Assembly (NCBI GenBank): GCA_003576905.1
Contig: QEVG01000022.1
Location: forward strand, 1 to 64,000
Length of the DNA: 64,000 nucleotides
Origin: Planctomycetota bacterium
GTDB taxonomy: Bacteria; Planctomycetota; Phycisphaerae; UBA1845; UTPLA1
Direction of reading: 5' to 3'
The notes under the pieces were generated by a model. It was not told the DNA's origin. It was given only the letters and a program-made list of their open reading frames with translations, and made no database searches. This document shows positions 41,904-51,943 of this stretch, piece by piece. Numbering within the stretch: position 1 is the stretch's first letter; each line of letters starts with the position of its first letter. Made by a program: the position numbers and the translations under genes.

Positions 41904-42263
41904 ATGCAGATCGAACGAGAACTCCTCAAAGGCGTCCTTCCGCTTGCAGTCATGAAGCTCCTGAAGCGCCGGGCCATGTACGGCTACGAGCTGGTGACCG
42001 AAGTCGCCCAGCGGTCCGACGGCGTGCTCAAGCTGGGCCAAAGCACGCTGTATCCGCTGCTCTACAACCTGGAGGCGCAGGGCCTCGTGGAGAGCGAATG
42101 GCAGGAGTCGGAAGGAGGCCGCGACCGGAAGTACTACAAGCTCACCGAGAAAGGCATGCAGCGGCTGGAGCGCGACCTGACCCAGTGGGAGGCGCTGGTT
42201 CACGGCATGGGTCGGCTGGTGCTCGGCGGGCAGGAAGCTCAGCAAGCCTGGGTTCGGTTATGA
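41904..42263 (+). CDS. PadR-family transcriptional repressor
   Basis: A 119-residue winged-helix regulator of the PadR-s2 type. It has the family motifs MYGYEL (residues 25-30), LGQSTLYPLLYNLEAQGLV (43-61) and a GRDRKYYKLTEKG beta-wing (72-84), plus a C-terminal dimerisation helix. It is the first gene of a two-gene unit and overlaps the following membrane-protein gene by ATGA. The adjacent operator supports self-repression. The inducer is unknown; many PadR proteins respond to phenolics or drugs, others to envelope stress. Confidence 0.9.
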   Translation: MQIERELLKGVLPLAVMKLLKRRAMYGYELVTEVAQRSDGVLKLGQSTLYPLLYNLEAQGLVESEWQESEGGRDRKYYKLTEKGMQRLERDLTQWEALVHGMGRLVLGGQEAQQAWVRL

Positions 42264-44023
42264 GCGATACAGCGCCTTCAATGCAAAGTGACACTTTTGA
42301 GGCACTGCCTGCGCCGCTGATGGAGCTGGTGGGACGCGTCGTCCGGACGACGCGCCTCTGGCCCAGCGAGCGGCGAGACGTCCAGGCGGAGCTCGAAAGC
42401 CACTTTCGCGAAGGCCTGATCGAGCTGACCCAGGAAGGATTGTCCCTGGATGAGTCCGTCGAGGCACTGCGCGACGGATTTGGAAACCCTGAACTCGCGG
42501 CGAAGCTGATTCGCCGCGGTAAGAAAAGAGGTAGACCGATGTTCTGGAAGTTCATGATAGGAACCGCCGTCGCCGGGCTGACCGGCGTGGGCGCGGGGGC
42601 CGGCTATGTGGCTGTCGCGTATTTCGGAAAGCCCAGTCCGACGGTGGACTACGTGGCGAAGATCAATGAGCCTGTCGCGCGGACGGCCGAGGACGACCGC
42701 GCCTGGCCGATTCTCCGGGACGTGATTCTCCAGATGAAGGAGACGGCGGCTGCTCACGAGGCGCGCAATTCGCTGCCGCTGCCGGGGGAGGCGACCTGGC
42801 CCGAGGCGATGGCATGGCTGTCGGAGAACCGAGGCCTCCTGCCGCTGATTGCCGAGGCTTCCGACAAGCCGGTGTTCGGCTTCGTCTATAACGACGTGAA
42901 GACGCACGAATTCATGATCGCGCGGGCACGCGCGCGCGGGCTTCATGACGAGGCCCAGCGCCTCGAGGCCGCGGGCGTGGTCGAGGACCCCCTGGCGCCG
43001 CCGACAGTCATGATTCTGCTTCCGCACTTGTCCGATGTGCGCGACATGGGGCGGCTCCTGGTGCTTGACGCCCGCGACCGGTTCTATCACGGCGATTTCG
43101 TCGGAGCCTGGCAGTCTCTCGACACTGTGTACCGGCTCGGGATGCAGCTCGTCGGCGGACAGACGCTTATCGAACAGCTCGTCGGCCGTGCGATGCTCGC
43201 ACTGGCCGGTCAGGACATGCGGCGCATGCTGTTTGACGTCCGCGACACCATTACGGCGGATCAGCTTGCGGCGGTGACGGCAAGCCGGGCACTCCGCGAG
43301 CCGAAGCGCGTGCTTCGCGCAGACCTGGACGGGGAGCAGCTTTTCTTTCAGGACGTGGTTCAGTACGTCTTTACGGACGACGGCAATGGCAACGGCCGTC
43401 TGATTCCCAGTCAGTTTGACAAGGTTTCATGGCTGGGCGCCGAGGTTCCGGTCGAACAATCGGCCGAAAAACTGGCGCGCGAGGCGCGGACGATGAGCAT
43501 CGCCGCGGTGCATGCCGACCGGCGCGACACGCTCGCGAAATACTTCGAGCTGTGGACGCGGATGAAGGAGCTTCTGGCGCTTCCGCTTTACGATTCGCGG
43601 CGCGCGGAACTTCCCAGCCTTGTCGATCAGGCGGTACAGGGGGAGCTCGGCGGGCGAAAGTACGCGCTGGTCGGCCTGCTGCTACCGAGCCTGTCCAACG
43701 CGGACCAGTCGATGCGCGAGGCGGACATGGAGCTGTCGGCGCTGCACGCCCTTGTCGCCGTGCTCGCGTACAGGCTTGAGAACGGCGTTTACCCCGCGCA
43801 GCTGCGCGACCTGTCGGGCGGCGGACTGACGCGCGAGCCGGTGGACGCATACAGCGGAATGTACCTCCGATTCCGGATGAACTCCGCCGGCATGCCGATC
43901 CTGTACAGCGTCGGCCGCAACCTGACGGACGACGGAGGCTCTGCTGAACCCGTCGAGGTCATGCCGGGAGGAAGAGCCTCGCCGCGCGATATTGTGTATT
44001 GGCCGGAGACACTCGGCCGTTAG
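42260..44023 (+). CDS. PadR-partner membrane protein with N-terminal HAAS-like domain
   Basis: A 587-residue protein. The first ~85 residues form an all-helical region like the HAAS/permease-prefix domain commonly encoded next to PadR genes, and a single membrane helix follows (about 98-118, FMIGTAVAGLTGVGAGAGYVAV, shortened here in reading). The remaining ~460 residues are an outward, helix-rich region with no recognised catalytic motif; it ends with a stretch (VYPAQLRDL, PVDAYSGMYLRFR) reminiscent of type II secretion-like or planctomycete pseudopilin-style tails. ATG 42260 overlaps the padR stop. Function unknown, probably an envelope sensor or effector controlled with PadR. Confidence 0.65.
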   Translation: MSDTAPSMQSDTFEALPAPLMELVGRVVRTTRLWPSERRDVQAELESHFREGLIELTQEGLSLDESVEALRDGFGNPELAAKLIRRGKKRGRPMFWKFMIGTAVAGLTGVGAGAGYVAVAYFGKPSPTVDYVAKINEPVARTAEDDRAWPILRDVILQMKETAAAHEARNSLPLPGEATWPEAMAWLSENRGLLPLIAEASDKPVFGFVYNDVKTHEFMIARARARGLHDEAQRLEAAGVVEDPLAPPTVMILLPHLSDVRDMGRLLVLDARDRFYHGDFVGAWQSLDTVYRLGMQLVGGQTLIEQLVGRAMLALAGQDMRRMLFDVRDTITADQLAAVTASRALREPKRVLRADLDGEQLFFQDVVQYVFTDDGNGNGRLIPSQFDKVSWLGAEVPVEQSAEKLAREARTMSIAAVHADRRDTLAKYFELWTRMKELLALPLYDSRRAELPSLVDQAVQGELGGRKYALVGLLLPSLSNADQSMREADMELSALHALVAVLAYRLENGVYPAQLRDLSGGGLTREPVDAYSGMYLRFRMNSAGMPILYSVGRNLTDDGGSAEPVEVMPGGRASPRDIVYWPETLGR

Positions 44024-44056
44024 CGGTTGCGGAATCGGCTGATTTGTAAATCTGAT

Positions 44057-44101
44057 CGCGGCACTTCGGTCACCTGCCGGGTCGAAGTGCCGCGTTGCAT
44101 T
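44057..44101 (+). terminator. Terminator hairpin between convergent genes
   Basis: CGCGGCACTTCG (44057-44068) pairs perfectly over 12 bp with CGAAGTGCCGCG (44083-44094) around a 14-nt loop. TTGCATTT follows on the plus side and AT-rich sequence on the minus side, so it may serve both converging genes. Confidence 0.65.
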
Positions 44102-45592
44102 TCAGGGCGACGCGGATTCATTTGCGGCGTCGCGCCGGGCGGAGACGTCGTCGCAGATCACGATCAGCGGGAGCCAGAAGACGAGCACCAATAGCGCGTA
44201 GGCCAGTAGGTTATGGCGGCTGTCCTCACACGCGTCCAACAGGGTCGTGGCGGCCACCTGAAGGACGAGTACGACCACGGCGAACGCGGAAGCGTAAAGC
44301 GCGCCGGTCTGTTTTTCGCGCCAGAGGATGACGGCGGCCATGCAGGCCAGCGCGGTAAGAAGCGGCCAGAAGACCTGGGAGCCTCCCGCCGCGACGATCA
44401 GCCGCTGGGGAAGTGTCATCAGATCCGTCACCGCGGCGCAGAGTCTGAGGCGCAGCGGCGAGGAGCCGTCGGCGGTGGCGAAGTAACCGGCCAGATTCTG
44501 CGATGTCACGTCCTCCGCCGCGAAGCGGAATGCGCCCAGGATCTGGCGGGCGGCGTAGCCGGGATTGGAGAAAAGGAATTGGGAATACGACGTGCGGCCT
44601 CGATCCACAAGCCACGCGGCGTAAACGGGCTGGTCGCGCCACCCGTCCCAAACGAAGCGACCCACCAGCGGCGCCAGCTCGCGCGGAAGGCCGAAGTCGT
44701 TTACAAAGGCGTCGAATCGCTCCGGATCGGGCAGAACACGGATCGACAGCACGTTGGTCAGCGGCCAGTCCGCCCGGCCCGACGCGACGGCGGCGCGCGA
44801 CTGCAACAGCGCAAGTCCGGCCAGGGCGGCGATCCAGAGGGCGGCGGCCAGGCGCGAGGGGCCGGACCATGCGCGCCATCGGCGGAGAACATGAATGAGC
44901 ATGACGCCCAGGAGGCCGAGCACGAGAGGTATGTGGGCATCTCGAAGCTGGAGGAAGATCGCGCAGAGCGGGAGCAGGACGCACAGCGTGACAGCGAAAC
45001 GCACAGGGCGACCGCCGGCCGGCTGCTCGTCAATAAACTCGGGGGCGTCCACGTCGCTTTTCTGGTGTGGCGGGGGCGTTTTCCGGGAGAAAGCAATGGT
45101 GAGCAACACGCAGATCATGAGAAAGCACGACAGCGACACGGACTCGCTGAGCAGGGCGGCGTCCCAGGGCCCCGAGAACCATGTGAGGCTGGTGAGGGCG
45201 AAGACGATGATTACGGCGATGCGTCCCCAGCGGGTGCGGCACAAGTGCCGAGCGGCTGTCAGTGCCGCGAGACCGAAGGCGAGGCCGGAAAGCAGCATCT
45301 GGCCATGAACGACTGGGACGAGCGTGGCGGCGTCCTCGGACGCTGCGCCGCAGAGATGGAGAAAGAGCGGATATCCGACGGGGCGCCACGTCGCCGCGCC
45401 GAAAAAGCCCCAGACGAGATCGCCGACCGGCTGCGCGGACTCGGAGAGGTAAACGTAGGAATCGGGATGCAGCACCGGGGCGGGGGCATGAACGAAGAGA
45501 TAGCGAAGCGCGATGAAAGAGATGAGGATCAGCCCGGCCGCGCCGCCCTGCCGGGCGGGGCGGAGAACGGGAGCGGGAGTGTTTCGGGGCAT
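44102..45592 (-). CDS. Polytopic membrane protein, possibly GT-C-type glycosyltransferase
   Basis: The 496-residue protein has about nine to ten membrane helices and a large loop between about residues 265 and 370. The first loop holds HPDSYVYL, an acidic motif placed where the catalytic Asp of GT-C (PMT-like) glycosyltransferases lies. The rest shows no family-specific motif. I call it a putative GT-C enzyme at low confidence; an uncharacterised transporter is possible. It is convergent with the PadR-partner gene, and miaA lies upstream on the same strand with 96 bp between. Confidence 0.55.
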   Translation of the reverse strand: MPRNTPAPVLRPARQGGAAGLILISFIALRYLFVHAPAPVLHPDSYVYLSESAQPVGDLVWGFFGAATWRPVGYPLFLHLCGAASEDAATLVPVVHGQMLLSGLAFGLAALTAARHLCRTRWGRIAVIIVFALTSLTWFSGPWDAALLSESVSLSCFLMICVLLTIAFSRKTPPPHQKSDVDAPEFIDEQPAGGRPVRFAVTLCVLLPLCAIFLQLRDAHIPLVLGLLGVMLIHVLRRWRAWSGPSRLAAALWIAALAGLALLQSRAAVASGRADWPLTNVLSIRVLPDPERFDAFVNDFGLPRELAPLVGRFVWDGWRDQPVYAAWLVDRGRTSYSQFLFSNPGYAARQILGAFRFAAEDVTSQNLAGYFATADGSSPLRLRLCAAVTDLMTLPQRLIVAAGGSQVFWPLLTALACMAAVILWREKQTGALYASAFAVVVLVLQVAATTLLDACEDSRHNLLAYALLVLVFWLPLIVICDDVSARRDAANESASP

Positions 45593-45688
45593 ACTTAAGA
45601 GGCATCGGCCAGACGGCGCGGATTCTGCAACCTTGCAACGCAGACGGGCCGACGGAGCGGAATCTGCCGCCGCGCAGTCGGCCGTCAG

Positions 45689-46651
45689 TCAGGGCGTCTT
45701 AATGGCGTCGAGGAGCCTGTGGGTGATCGATTCCAGGGGTTCGGGGGGAGCGGCGTCCACCCATCGGGCGGTCGGGAACTTCCGAAACCACGTGCGCTGG
45801 TGCTTTGCAAGGCGGCGCGTGTGGATCTTGACCTGCTCGACCGCTTCGTCAAGGGAGCACCGGCTCTCCAGGTGTTCGATGATTTCAGCGTAGCCGACGG
45901 CCTGGCGCGCCTGATGACTCAGTCCCAGCGGTTCGGAAAGAAGGGCCCGGACTTCGTCGACGAGACCCTGATCGATCATCTGCCGCACGCGCTGATTGAT
46001 GCGGCGGGCGTTGTCCTCCTTTTCCCGGCGGAGGCCGACGACAGCGGCGGAATAGCGCAGCCGGCCGCTTGTCCACTGTTGTTGTTGCCTGGAAAGCGGG
46101 GTTCCCGTCAGGTGCCAGACTTCAAGGGCCCGTTCGATGCGCTTGAGGTCGTTGGCGTGGATCCGTGCGGCGGCTTCGGGATCGACGCGGGCAAGCTCGG
46201 CGTGAAGCGCGGGCGTTCCCTCGCGCTGTGCCCGATCGCGGAGTGTCGCCCGAAAGGCATCGTCCGCCGAGGGGCCTTCGAACATTCCGTACATCAGGCC
46301 CATGAGATAGAGCGGCGTTCCCGCCGTCGCGAGGACGCGGCGTCCGCGGCGCAGGATGTCGGCGACGGCGGCGTCGGCCGCATCGACAAAACGGGCCACG
46401 CTCATGGATTCGTGGGGTTCGACGATGTCGATCATGTGGTGCGGGACGCGGACGCGCTCGCCGGCGGTCGGCTTGGCCGTTCCGATGTCCATGCGGCGGT
46501 ACACCTGCATGGAATCGATGCTCAGGATTTCGGCATCAAGCCGTTCCGCGAGCGCCAGCGCGGCCGCCGTCTTTCCGACGGCCGTGCAGCCGAGCAGCAG
46601 GATGAAGCGATTCGGGTCCGTTGAATCCACAAGGGTTCGCTTATCGGGCAC
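45689..46651 (-). CDS. miaA: tRNA dimethylallyltransferase
   Basis: The 320-residue protein has the P-loop GCTAVGKT (21-28), the DSMQVYRRMDIGTAKP block (46-61), HHMIDIVEP (71-79), GTPLYL (about 111-116), and QAVGYAEI near the C-terminus. These are all diagnostic of MiaA. It transfers the dimethylallyl group to N6 of A37 in tRNAs that read UNN codons, improving decoding. Length is normal. It is in a minus-strand unit that may read on into the membrane-protein gene. Confidence 0.96.
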   Translation of the reverse strand: MPDKRTLVDSTDPNRFILLLGCTAVGKTAAALALAERLDAEILSIDSMQVYRRMDIGTAKPTAGERVRVPHHMIDIVEPHESMSVARFVDAADAAVADILRRGRRVLATAGTPLYLMGLMYGMFEGPSADDAFRATLRDRAQREGTPALHAELARVDPEAAARIHANDLKRIERALEVWHLTGTPLSRQQQQWTSGRLRYSAAVVGLRREKEDNARRINQRVRQMIDQGLVDEVRALLSEPLGLSHQARQAVGYAEIIEHLESRCSLDEAVEQVKIHTRRLAKHQRTWFRKFPTARWVDAAPPEPLESITHRLLDAIKTP

Positions 46652-46675
46652 TTTAGCGACGGTCGGCGCGGCGCG

Positions 46676-47005
46676 TCACCACTTCTTGAACACGAAATAA
46701 CCCGCCGCGCCGATGCAGGCAAATCCGACCAGGTAGTTCCATTTCAGCGGCTCCTTGAGATAGACCACCGAGAATCCGCAGAAGACGACCAGGGTGATGA
46801 TTTCCTGAATCGTCTTGAGCTGCGCCGCGGAGAACTGCCGGTGTCCCCACCGATTGGCGGGAACCATGAGGCAGTATTCGAGAAACGCGATCATCCAACT
46901 GATCAGCACGACCTTCCAGAGGTCCACGTGTTTGAACCGAAGGTGCCCGTACCAGGCGATGGTCATGAACAGGTTCGACGCGAGGAGCAGCAGGACGGTG
47001 ATCAT
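46676..47005 (-). CDS. DUF486 small membrane protein
   Basis: A 109-residue, four-helix protein with the DUF486 sequence SNLFMTIAWYGHLRF (about 9-23), VPANRWGH and a C-terminal GFACIGAAGYFVF helix. The family is conserved and resembles a half-size DMT transporter; its function is unknown. ATG 47005 has GGGAAG five bases upstream and gives the usual family length, so I prefer it to ATG 47065. The stop is 24 bases before the miaA start. Confidence 0.8.
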   Translation of the reverse strand: MITVLLLLASNLFMTIAWYGHLRFKHVDLWKVVLISWMIAFLEYCLMVPANRWGHRQFSAAQLKTIQEIITLVVFCGFSVVYLKEPLKWNYLVGFACIGAAGYFVFKKW

Positions 47006-47619
47006 AAATGCTTCCCAGGGCGGCGGAAAGAAATACCCAGCCAGGTTCGGGCCGGTAGTGTGCATCGGAGGATTACCGTCGTACAGCGGGTCAAACGAGC
47101 GCACGCCGGCGGAAGAACGCCTCGGCTGAACAAGCATTGGCCGCTGGTCTAAGTGATTTATTTGCAGGGCGTTATGTGGTTCTCGCAGACGACGGGCACC
47201 GGATCGGCTTCCGGGCCGCACGTCGGGGGGCAGATTCGCCGCGCATCCGGGTACTGATTGGTGGATGCCGGAACACGATTCCGGTCCGGCTGCAACGCTG
47301 AGACGTGTAAGAGACAGGGGACAATCGGGAGGCACGAGCCATGTCCGCCAGAAAGGTTCGACGCATTCGACGCGGCTGCCAGCTCCGGTCGGGCAATCGC
47401 GAGGGGATGGGAGTGAGCGAACTGTTCACGGCGCCTCGGCGGGATGCGGCGGTCATCCTTTCGGTGCGGGACATGCGGCTGAAGCGCTATCTGCTTGGAT
47501 ACTGGCCGGAGGGGTGAAGGAAGCGAACAACCGGGGCACACGCAGGCAGCCGCCATGGCGAGCGGACGATACTTGTGTATCCTTTGAGCCCGGCGCGAGC
47601 TGGAAATGGAGGCCCTCCC
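47006..47619. other. Long stretch with little coding evidence
   Basis: This 614-bp gap separates the DUF486 gene (minus) and the cupin gene (plus). It contains one weak small ORF candidate (47341-47517) and a short inverted repeat, GATAC-ttgt-GTATC (47568-47581), about 40 bases before the cupin ATG. Longer minus-strand frames here are low-complexity Arg/Ser/Pro and extend into uvrA; I reject them. Promoters for both flanking genes should lie here but none is clear. Confidence 0.4.
47341..47517 (+). CDS. Small basic ORF, 58 residues, doubtful
   Basis: ATG 47341 is preceded by GGGAGG eight bases upstream, a better ribosome-binding site than most genes here have. The 58-residue product is Arg-rich (MSARKVRRIRRG at the start) with a hydrophobic middle. 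I recognise no family, and the arginine content is also what a random high-GC frame would give. Listed because of the ribosome-binding site only. Confidence 0.22.
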   Translation: MSARKVRRIRRGCQLRSGNREGMGVSELFTAPRRDAAVILSVRDMRLKRYLLGYWPEG

Positions 47620-47976
47620 ATGGACGCCGCGATTTTTCGCTGGGACGAACTGCCTGGTGACAAACCTATGGCCCTGCTCGAGCGCCGCCGGGTCATCGGG
47701 GAAAAGGCCATGATCTCGCAGGTGCGCCTTAAGAAGGGCTGCGACATTCCCAGTCATGCGCACGAAAACGAGCAGTTTGCCTGCCTGATGAGCGGACGCA
47801 TGCGATTCGGTCTGGGCGCGCCAGGGACGCCGGAGCACCGCGAGGTCGTGCTCCACGCGGGAGAGGTGCTCCACCTGCCCGCGCTTCTGCCCCACTCGGC
47901 GTTCGCGATCGAGGACTGCCTGATACTCGATATCTTCAGTCCGCCGAGCGAAAAGACCGGCATCGACCGGCACTAA
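47620..47976 (+). CDS. Cupin-domain protein
   Basis: The 118-residue protein is a single small cupin. The first motif is HAHENEQFACLMSGRMRFGLG, read at about residues 46-66, matching G(X)5HXH(X)3-4E(X)6G with His46, His48 and Glu52 as metal ligands. A second His in PALLPHSAF completes the set. Such single-domain cupins are metal-dependent dioxygenases, isomerases or sensors; which one cannot be told. GGAGG lies seven bases before ATG 47620. The uvrA gene begins 66 bp after its stop. Confidence 0.85.
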   Translation: MDAAIFRWDELPGDKPMALLERRRVIGEKAMISQVRLKKGCDIPSHAHENEQFACLMSGRMRFGLGAPGTPEHREVVLHAGEVLHLPALLPHSAFAIEDCLILDIFSPPSEKTGIDRH

Positions 47977-48042
47977 TCGGTGCGGTATCATCGCGCGGTT
48001 ACGGAACGCGTGAATCTCACGATTCCGGCCCGTGCGAGCGAT

Positions 48043-50853
48043 ATGGCCGACGCCGAAGCCAAGTGCATTACCATCCGCGGAGCGCGGACGCATAACCTCC
48101 GCAATATTGACCTGGATATTCCGCGCGACCGGCTGGTCGTCGTCACGGGGCTTTCCGGTTCCGGCAAGAGCAGCCTTGCGTTTGACACGATCTATGCCGA
48201 GGGGCAGAGAAAATACGTCGAGTCGCTTTCCGTCTATGCCCGGCAGTTCCTCGGGCAGATGGTCAAGCCGGACGTCGATCACATCGCCGGGTTGCCGCCG
48301 ACCATCGCCATCGCCCAGCAGAGCGTCCGCGCGAATCCGCGCAGCACGGTGGCGACCGCCACGGAAATCTACGATTACCTGCGACTTCTCTTCGCGCGCG
48401 TGGGCACGCCAAGCTGCCCTTCCTGCGGCCGGGCCGTGGCGGCCCAGACCGTGCCACAGATGGTCGATCGGCTGTTGGCGCTGCCGGCCGGCACAAAGCT
48501 GATGATTCTCGCGCCGCTGGTGCGCGGGCAGAAAGGCGAACACAGGGAGATGTTCGCCAGAGTCCTTCGCGAGGGATTCGTCCGTGTTCGGGTCGATGGC
48601 GACGTCTACGAAGTCAAGTCGCCGCCGAAGATCGACAAGGCGCGGAAGCACGATGTCGAGGCGGTGGTCGACCGGCTGATTCTGAACCCGGACATCCGCG
48701 CGCGGCTTACGGAGTCGATCGAGACGGCGCTGAAGACGGGCGAAGGGGTTGTGGTCGCGGCGTGCCAGCCGCCGGGGCGCGAGGACTGGCGCGACGAGAT
48801 CTTCAGCGAGCGATACGCGTGCACGCGGTGCGATGTGCGCCTGCCCGCGCTGGAGCCGCGCCTCTTCTCCTTCAATTCGCCGCATGGCGCATGCCCGGAG
48901 TGCGACGGGTTGGGCAACGTGCATGAGTTTGATCCGGACCTGGTGATACCGGACACGGGAATGGCCCTTGAGCGCGGTGCAATCGCGCCGTGGCGCGGCG
49001 GGCCGGGTGCGGTGTATGCGAAGCTGCTTCGGCAGTTCTGCGAGTTGTTCAAGGTGTCTCCGGCGACGCCAATCAAGGCGCTGCCTGAGCATTCGCGCCA
49101 CATTCTGCTTCATGGGACGAGCGAGGCGGATGAGAAGGCGCAGGGTGCGTCTTTCGAGGGAGTGCTGCCCAATTTACACCGCCGGTGGCGGGAGGCGGAG
49201 AGCGAGGCGGCCAAGGCGCGATTGCACGCGTTCATGTCCGAGCGGTCGTGCCGGAGCTGCCGCGGGGCGCGGCTGCGTCCCGAAGCCCTGGCTGTCAGGG
49301 TCGGCGGGCGGAACATTGACGAGATCGTGAGCCTGAGCATCGATGCCGCGGCGGGGTTCTTTTCGGCGCTGGCGTTCGCGGATGAGGCGGGCCGGATCGC
49401 CGCACCGATCGTGCGCGAGATCCGCCAGAAGCTCCAGTTCATGATCAACGTCGGTATCGGGTATCTCACGCTGTCGCGGTCCAGCGCGACACTTTCGGGG
49501 GGCGAATCGCAGCGCATACGGCTGGCGACGCAGGTGGGCAGCGGGCTGGTTGGCGTCTGCTATGTGCTGGATGAGCCGACGATCGGACTGCATCAGCGGG
49601 ACAACGCGCGGTTGATCCAGACACTGCGTCAGCTCACCGACCTGGGAAACACCGTGCTCGTGGTGGAGCATGACACCGACGCCATCCACTCCGCCGACTG
49701 GATCGTGGACATCGGTCCGGAAGCGGGGGCGCATGGCGGGCGCGTGCTGGTCAGCGGCCCGCGCGACGCACTGCTCGCGTCCCCGGAATCGATCACCGCG
49801 AAGTACCTGCGCGGCGAACTGCGGATCGAACGGCCCGCCCGGCGGCGCGAGGCGTCATCGCGCCGATGCCTGGAGATCAAGGGGGCGGCGGAGAACAACC
49901 TCAAGAAAATTGACGTGCGGTTTCCGCTGGGCGTGTTCTGCTGCGTGACGGGGGTTTCGGGGTCGGGCAAGTCAACGCTGGTGAACCAGATCCTGCTGCC
50001 GGGACTGCGGCGGAAGCTGGCCGGTTCGCACGAGCGGCCCGGCGCGCATGACAAGCTTCTGGGCATGGGGCAGATCGACAAGGTGATCGAGATCGACCAG
50101 TCGCCGATCGGGAAGAGCCCGCGGAGCAACCCGGCGACGTACACCGGCGTATTCGACCAGGTGCGCGAACTGTACGCCAAGACGCGCGAGGCGAAGATGC
50201 GCGGTTACAACGCAGCGCGGTTCAGCTTCAACGTGAAGGGCGGCCGGTGTGAGGCGTGCCAGGGGCAGGGCACGAAGCGGATCGAGATGCATTTTCTGCC
50301 CGATATCTTCGTGGAGTGCGCCGAATGCCGGGGCACGCGGTACAGCCGCGAGACACTGGATATCCGGTTTCGGGGAAAGACCATCGCCGACGTCCTGGCG
50401 CTTCGCGTCGAAGAGGCGCTTGATTTCTTCGACAGCTTCAGCGCGATCAAGCAGTTGCTCGCGGCCCTGCGCGACGTGGGGTTGGGATACATCCAGCTCG
50501 GCCAGTCGTCGACGACAATGTCCGGGGGCGAGGCGCAGCGCGTCAAGCTTGCCGCAGAGCTGGGGCGCTCGGCCACCGGACACACGCTGTATGTGCTCGA
50601 CGAACCGACGACTGGGCTGCACTTCGCAGACATTCACAAGCTGGTTGATTGCCTGAATCGCCTCGTGAATCTCGGGCACAGCCTGATCGTCATCGAGCAC
50701 AATCTCGACGTGATCAAGCAGGCCGACTGGATCATCGACCTTGGTCCGGAAGGCGGCGACGCCGGAGGAAGAATCGTTTCCGAGGGTACGCCCGAGGAGA
50801 TTACGGCCGATCCGCGCAGCCATACGGGGAAGTACCTTGCACGAACGCTCTGA
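48043..50853 (+). CDS. uvrA: Excinuclease ABC subunit A
   Basis: A 936-residue protein with the two-ABC architecture of UvrA. The first Walker A is GLSGSGKSS (about residue 32), a zinc-finger pair CTRC/CPEC lies near 250-290, and [14 protein letters not shown] is the first signature. The second Walker A is GVSGSGKST, the second zinc finger is CEAC/CAEC, and [15 protein letters not shown] and [13 protein letters not shown] are the second signature and Walker B. UvrA recognises DNA lesions and loads UvrB in nucleotide excision repair. ATG 48043 starts at the usual position; an upstream GTG (47980) would add 21 residues. It is convergent with the moaA gene. Confidence 0.97.
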   Translation: MADAEAKCITIRGARTHNLRNIDLDIPRDRLVVVTGLSGSGKSSLAFDTIYAEGQRKYVESLSVYARQFLGQMVKPDVDHIAGLPPTIAIAQQSVRANPRSTVATATEIYDYLRLLFARVGTPSCPSCGRAVAAQTVPQMVDRLLALPAGTKLMILAPLVRGQKGEHREMFARVLREGFVRVRVDGDVYEVKSPPKIDKARKHDVEAVVDRLILNPDIRARLTESIETALKTGEGVVVAACQPPGREDWRDEIFSERYACTRCDVRLPALEPRLFSFNSPHGACPECDGLGNVHEFDPDLVIPDTGMALERGAIAPWRGGPGAVYAKLLRQFCELFKVSPATPIKALPEHSRHILLHGTSEADEKAQGASFEGVLPNLHRRWREAESEAAKARLHAFMSERSCRSCRGARLRPEALAVRVGGRNIDEIVSLSIDAAAGFFSALAFADEAGRIAAPIVREIRQKLQFMINVGIGYLTLSRSSATLSGGESQRIRLATQVGSGLVGVCYVLDEPTIGLHQRDNARLIQTLRQLTDLGNTVLVVEHDTDAIHSADWIVDIGPEAGAHGGRVLVSGPRDALLASPESITAKYLRGELRIERPARRREASSRRCLEIKGAAENNLKKIDVRFPLGVFCCVTGVSGSGKSTLVNQILLPGLRRKLAGSHERPGAHDKLLGMGQIDKVIEIDQSPIGKSPRSNPATYTGVFDQVRELYAKTREAKMRGYNAARFSFNVKGGRCEACQGQGTKRIEMHFLPDIFVECAECRGTRYSRETLDIRFRGKTIADVLALRVEEALDFFDSFSAIKQLLAALRDVGLGYIQLGQSSTTMSGGEAQRVKLAAELGRSATGHTLYVLDEPTTGLHFADIHKLVDCLNRLVNLGHSLIVIEHNLDVIKQADWIIDLGPEGGDAGGRIVSEGTPEEITADPRSHTGKYLARTL

Positions 50854-50965
50854 ATGCGCTGCGTCGGGGTGCAGACGTCGCATGGGATGAAAGGGTGAGG
50901 AGCGAAAACGCGCTGTCCAGATTCGTCCACGCTCGCACTCGTTCCGACGCGGGCGATCCGGAGCT

Positions 50966-51943
50966 CTATCCGCCAAGGCGAACCATGACCGTCGATTGGG
51001 TGCCCCCGCCGCTCGGTGACTTTTCGGCGACGGCTTCTGTCACGATCTGATGCGCTGTGCGGGCACAGAAGCGGCCGTGTTGCCAGATGGGGGCGAGATC
51101 TGCGCTGCGTGGATCGAGGAGACAGGGGTAAAGCCTGCCGTCGGCCGTGACGCGAATCCGTCGGCACTGCGCGCAGAAGGGCCGGCTGATCGGCGCAATG
51201 AATCCGATGCATCCGTCGCCGGCGTCGCCTTGTATTCGAAAGCGCATGGCGGTTGAGCCCCAGCCGCGAAGGAGGGGCGTCATTTCAAAGCGCGCGGCAA
51301 GGGCCTTGCGTACCTCGTCGGCGGCCACGAATCGCTGCCGGTTGACGGTCGCCGCGGGGCCGATGGGCATGGCCTCCAGGTAGCGGATTTCGATTTCGCG
51401 GCGAATTCCCCACTCCGCCATGGGCACAACCTCGTCGTCGTTGAGTCCGCGGAGGACGACCATGTTGACCTTGGGCGGCGGGAAGCCGGCCTCCAGCGCG
51501 CCGTCGATTCCCTTGAGAACGGACGAAAGCGACCCCCCGGTCAGTCGGTGATACCGGTTGGGATCGAGCGAGTCGAGGGAGATGTTGAGGCGATCGAGGC
51601 CGGCCGCGCGCAGGCGGGCAGCCGTGGGTGCGAGGCGGACGGCATTCGTCGTCAGGGCGATGTCGAGGGACGGCGCCGCGTTCCGAATCGCCGCGACGAG
51701 CGGAACGAGCGTCCGGTGCAGGAGCGGCTCGCCGCCGGTGAGTCGAACCTGCCGCAGGCCGAAGGCACCATGAAGGAAGCGAACACACTCGACACGCTGG
51801 CCATCGGTAAGCGGTGCGGGGCCGACGACGCGACCGTCCTCGCCGGACGGCCGGCAGTAAAGGCAGCGCAGGTTGCACGCCGACGTGACCGACAGTCGCA
51901 GATGGTCGATGCGCCGTCCGCAGCCATCGATAAGCCGGGTCAT
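50966..51943 (-). CDS. moaA: GTP 3',8-cyclase MoaA, last gene of the molybdoenzyme operon
   Basis: The 325-residue radical SAM enzyme has CNLRCLYC (CxxxCxxC) near residue 23, TGGEPL, and a C-terminal second cluster motif around CAQCRRIRVTADGRLYPCL. MoaA uses SAM chemistry to begin molybdenum cofactor synthesis from GTP. Its start overlaps the preceding gene by ATGA, placing it in the same message as the molybdopterin oxidoreductase. No other moa gene is in the window, so the operon adds only this rate-starting step. Length is typical. Confidence 0.93.
   Translation of the reverse strand: MTRLIDGCGRRIDHLRLSVTSACNLRCLYCRPSGEDGRVVGPAPLTDGQRVECVRFLHGAFGLRQVRLTGGEPLLHRTLVPLVAAIRNAAPSLDIALTTNAVRLAPTAARLRAAGLDRLNISLDSLDPNRYHRLTGGSLSSVLKGIDGALEAGFPPPKVNMVVLRGLNDDEVVPMAEWGIRREIEIRYLEAMPIGPAATVNRQRFVAADEVRKALAARFEMTPLLRGWGSTAMRFRIQGDAGDGCIGFIAPISRPFCAQCRRIRVTADGRLYPCLLDPRSADLAPIWQHGRFCARTAHQIVTEAVAEKSPSGGGTQSTVMVRLGG

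Noticed and set aside
47301-47317. Sequence resembling a Tn5/Nextera mosaic end (AGACGTGTAAGAGACAG)
   Set aside because: It differs from the adapter by one substitution and a two-base gap, and flanking sequence shows no junction. I consider it chance rather than an assembly artefact.
47158-49113. Long minus-strand open frame (651 codons) antisense to uvrA and the cupin gene
   Set aside because: Its sequence is low-complexity Arg/His/Pro/Gly with no motif. It is a shadow of plus-strand genes in high-GC DNA.
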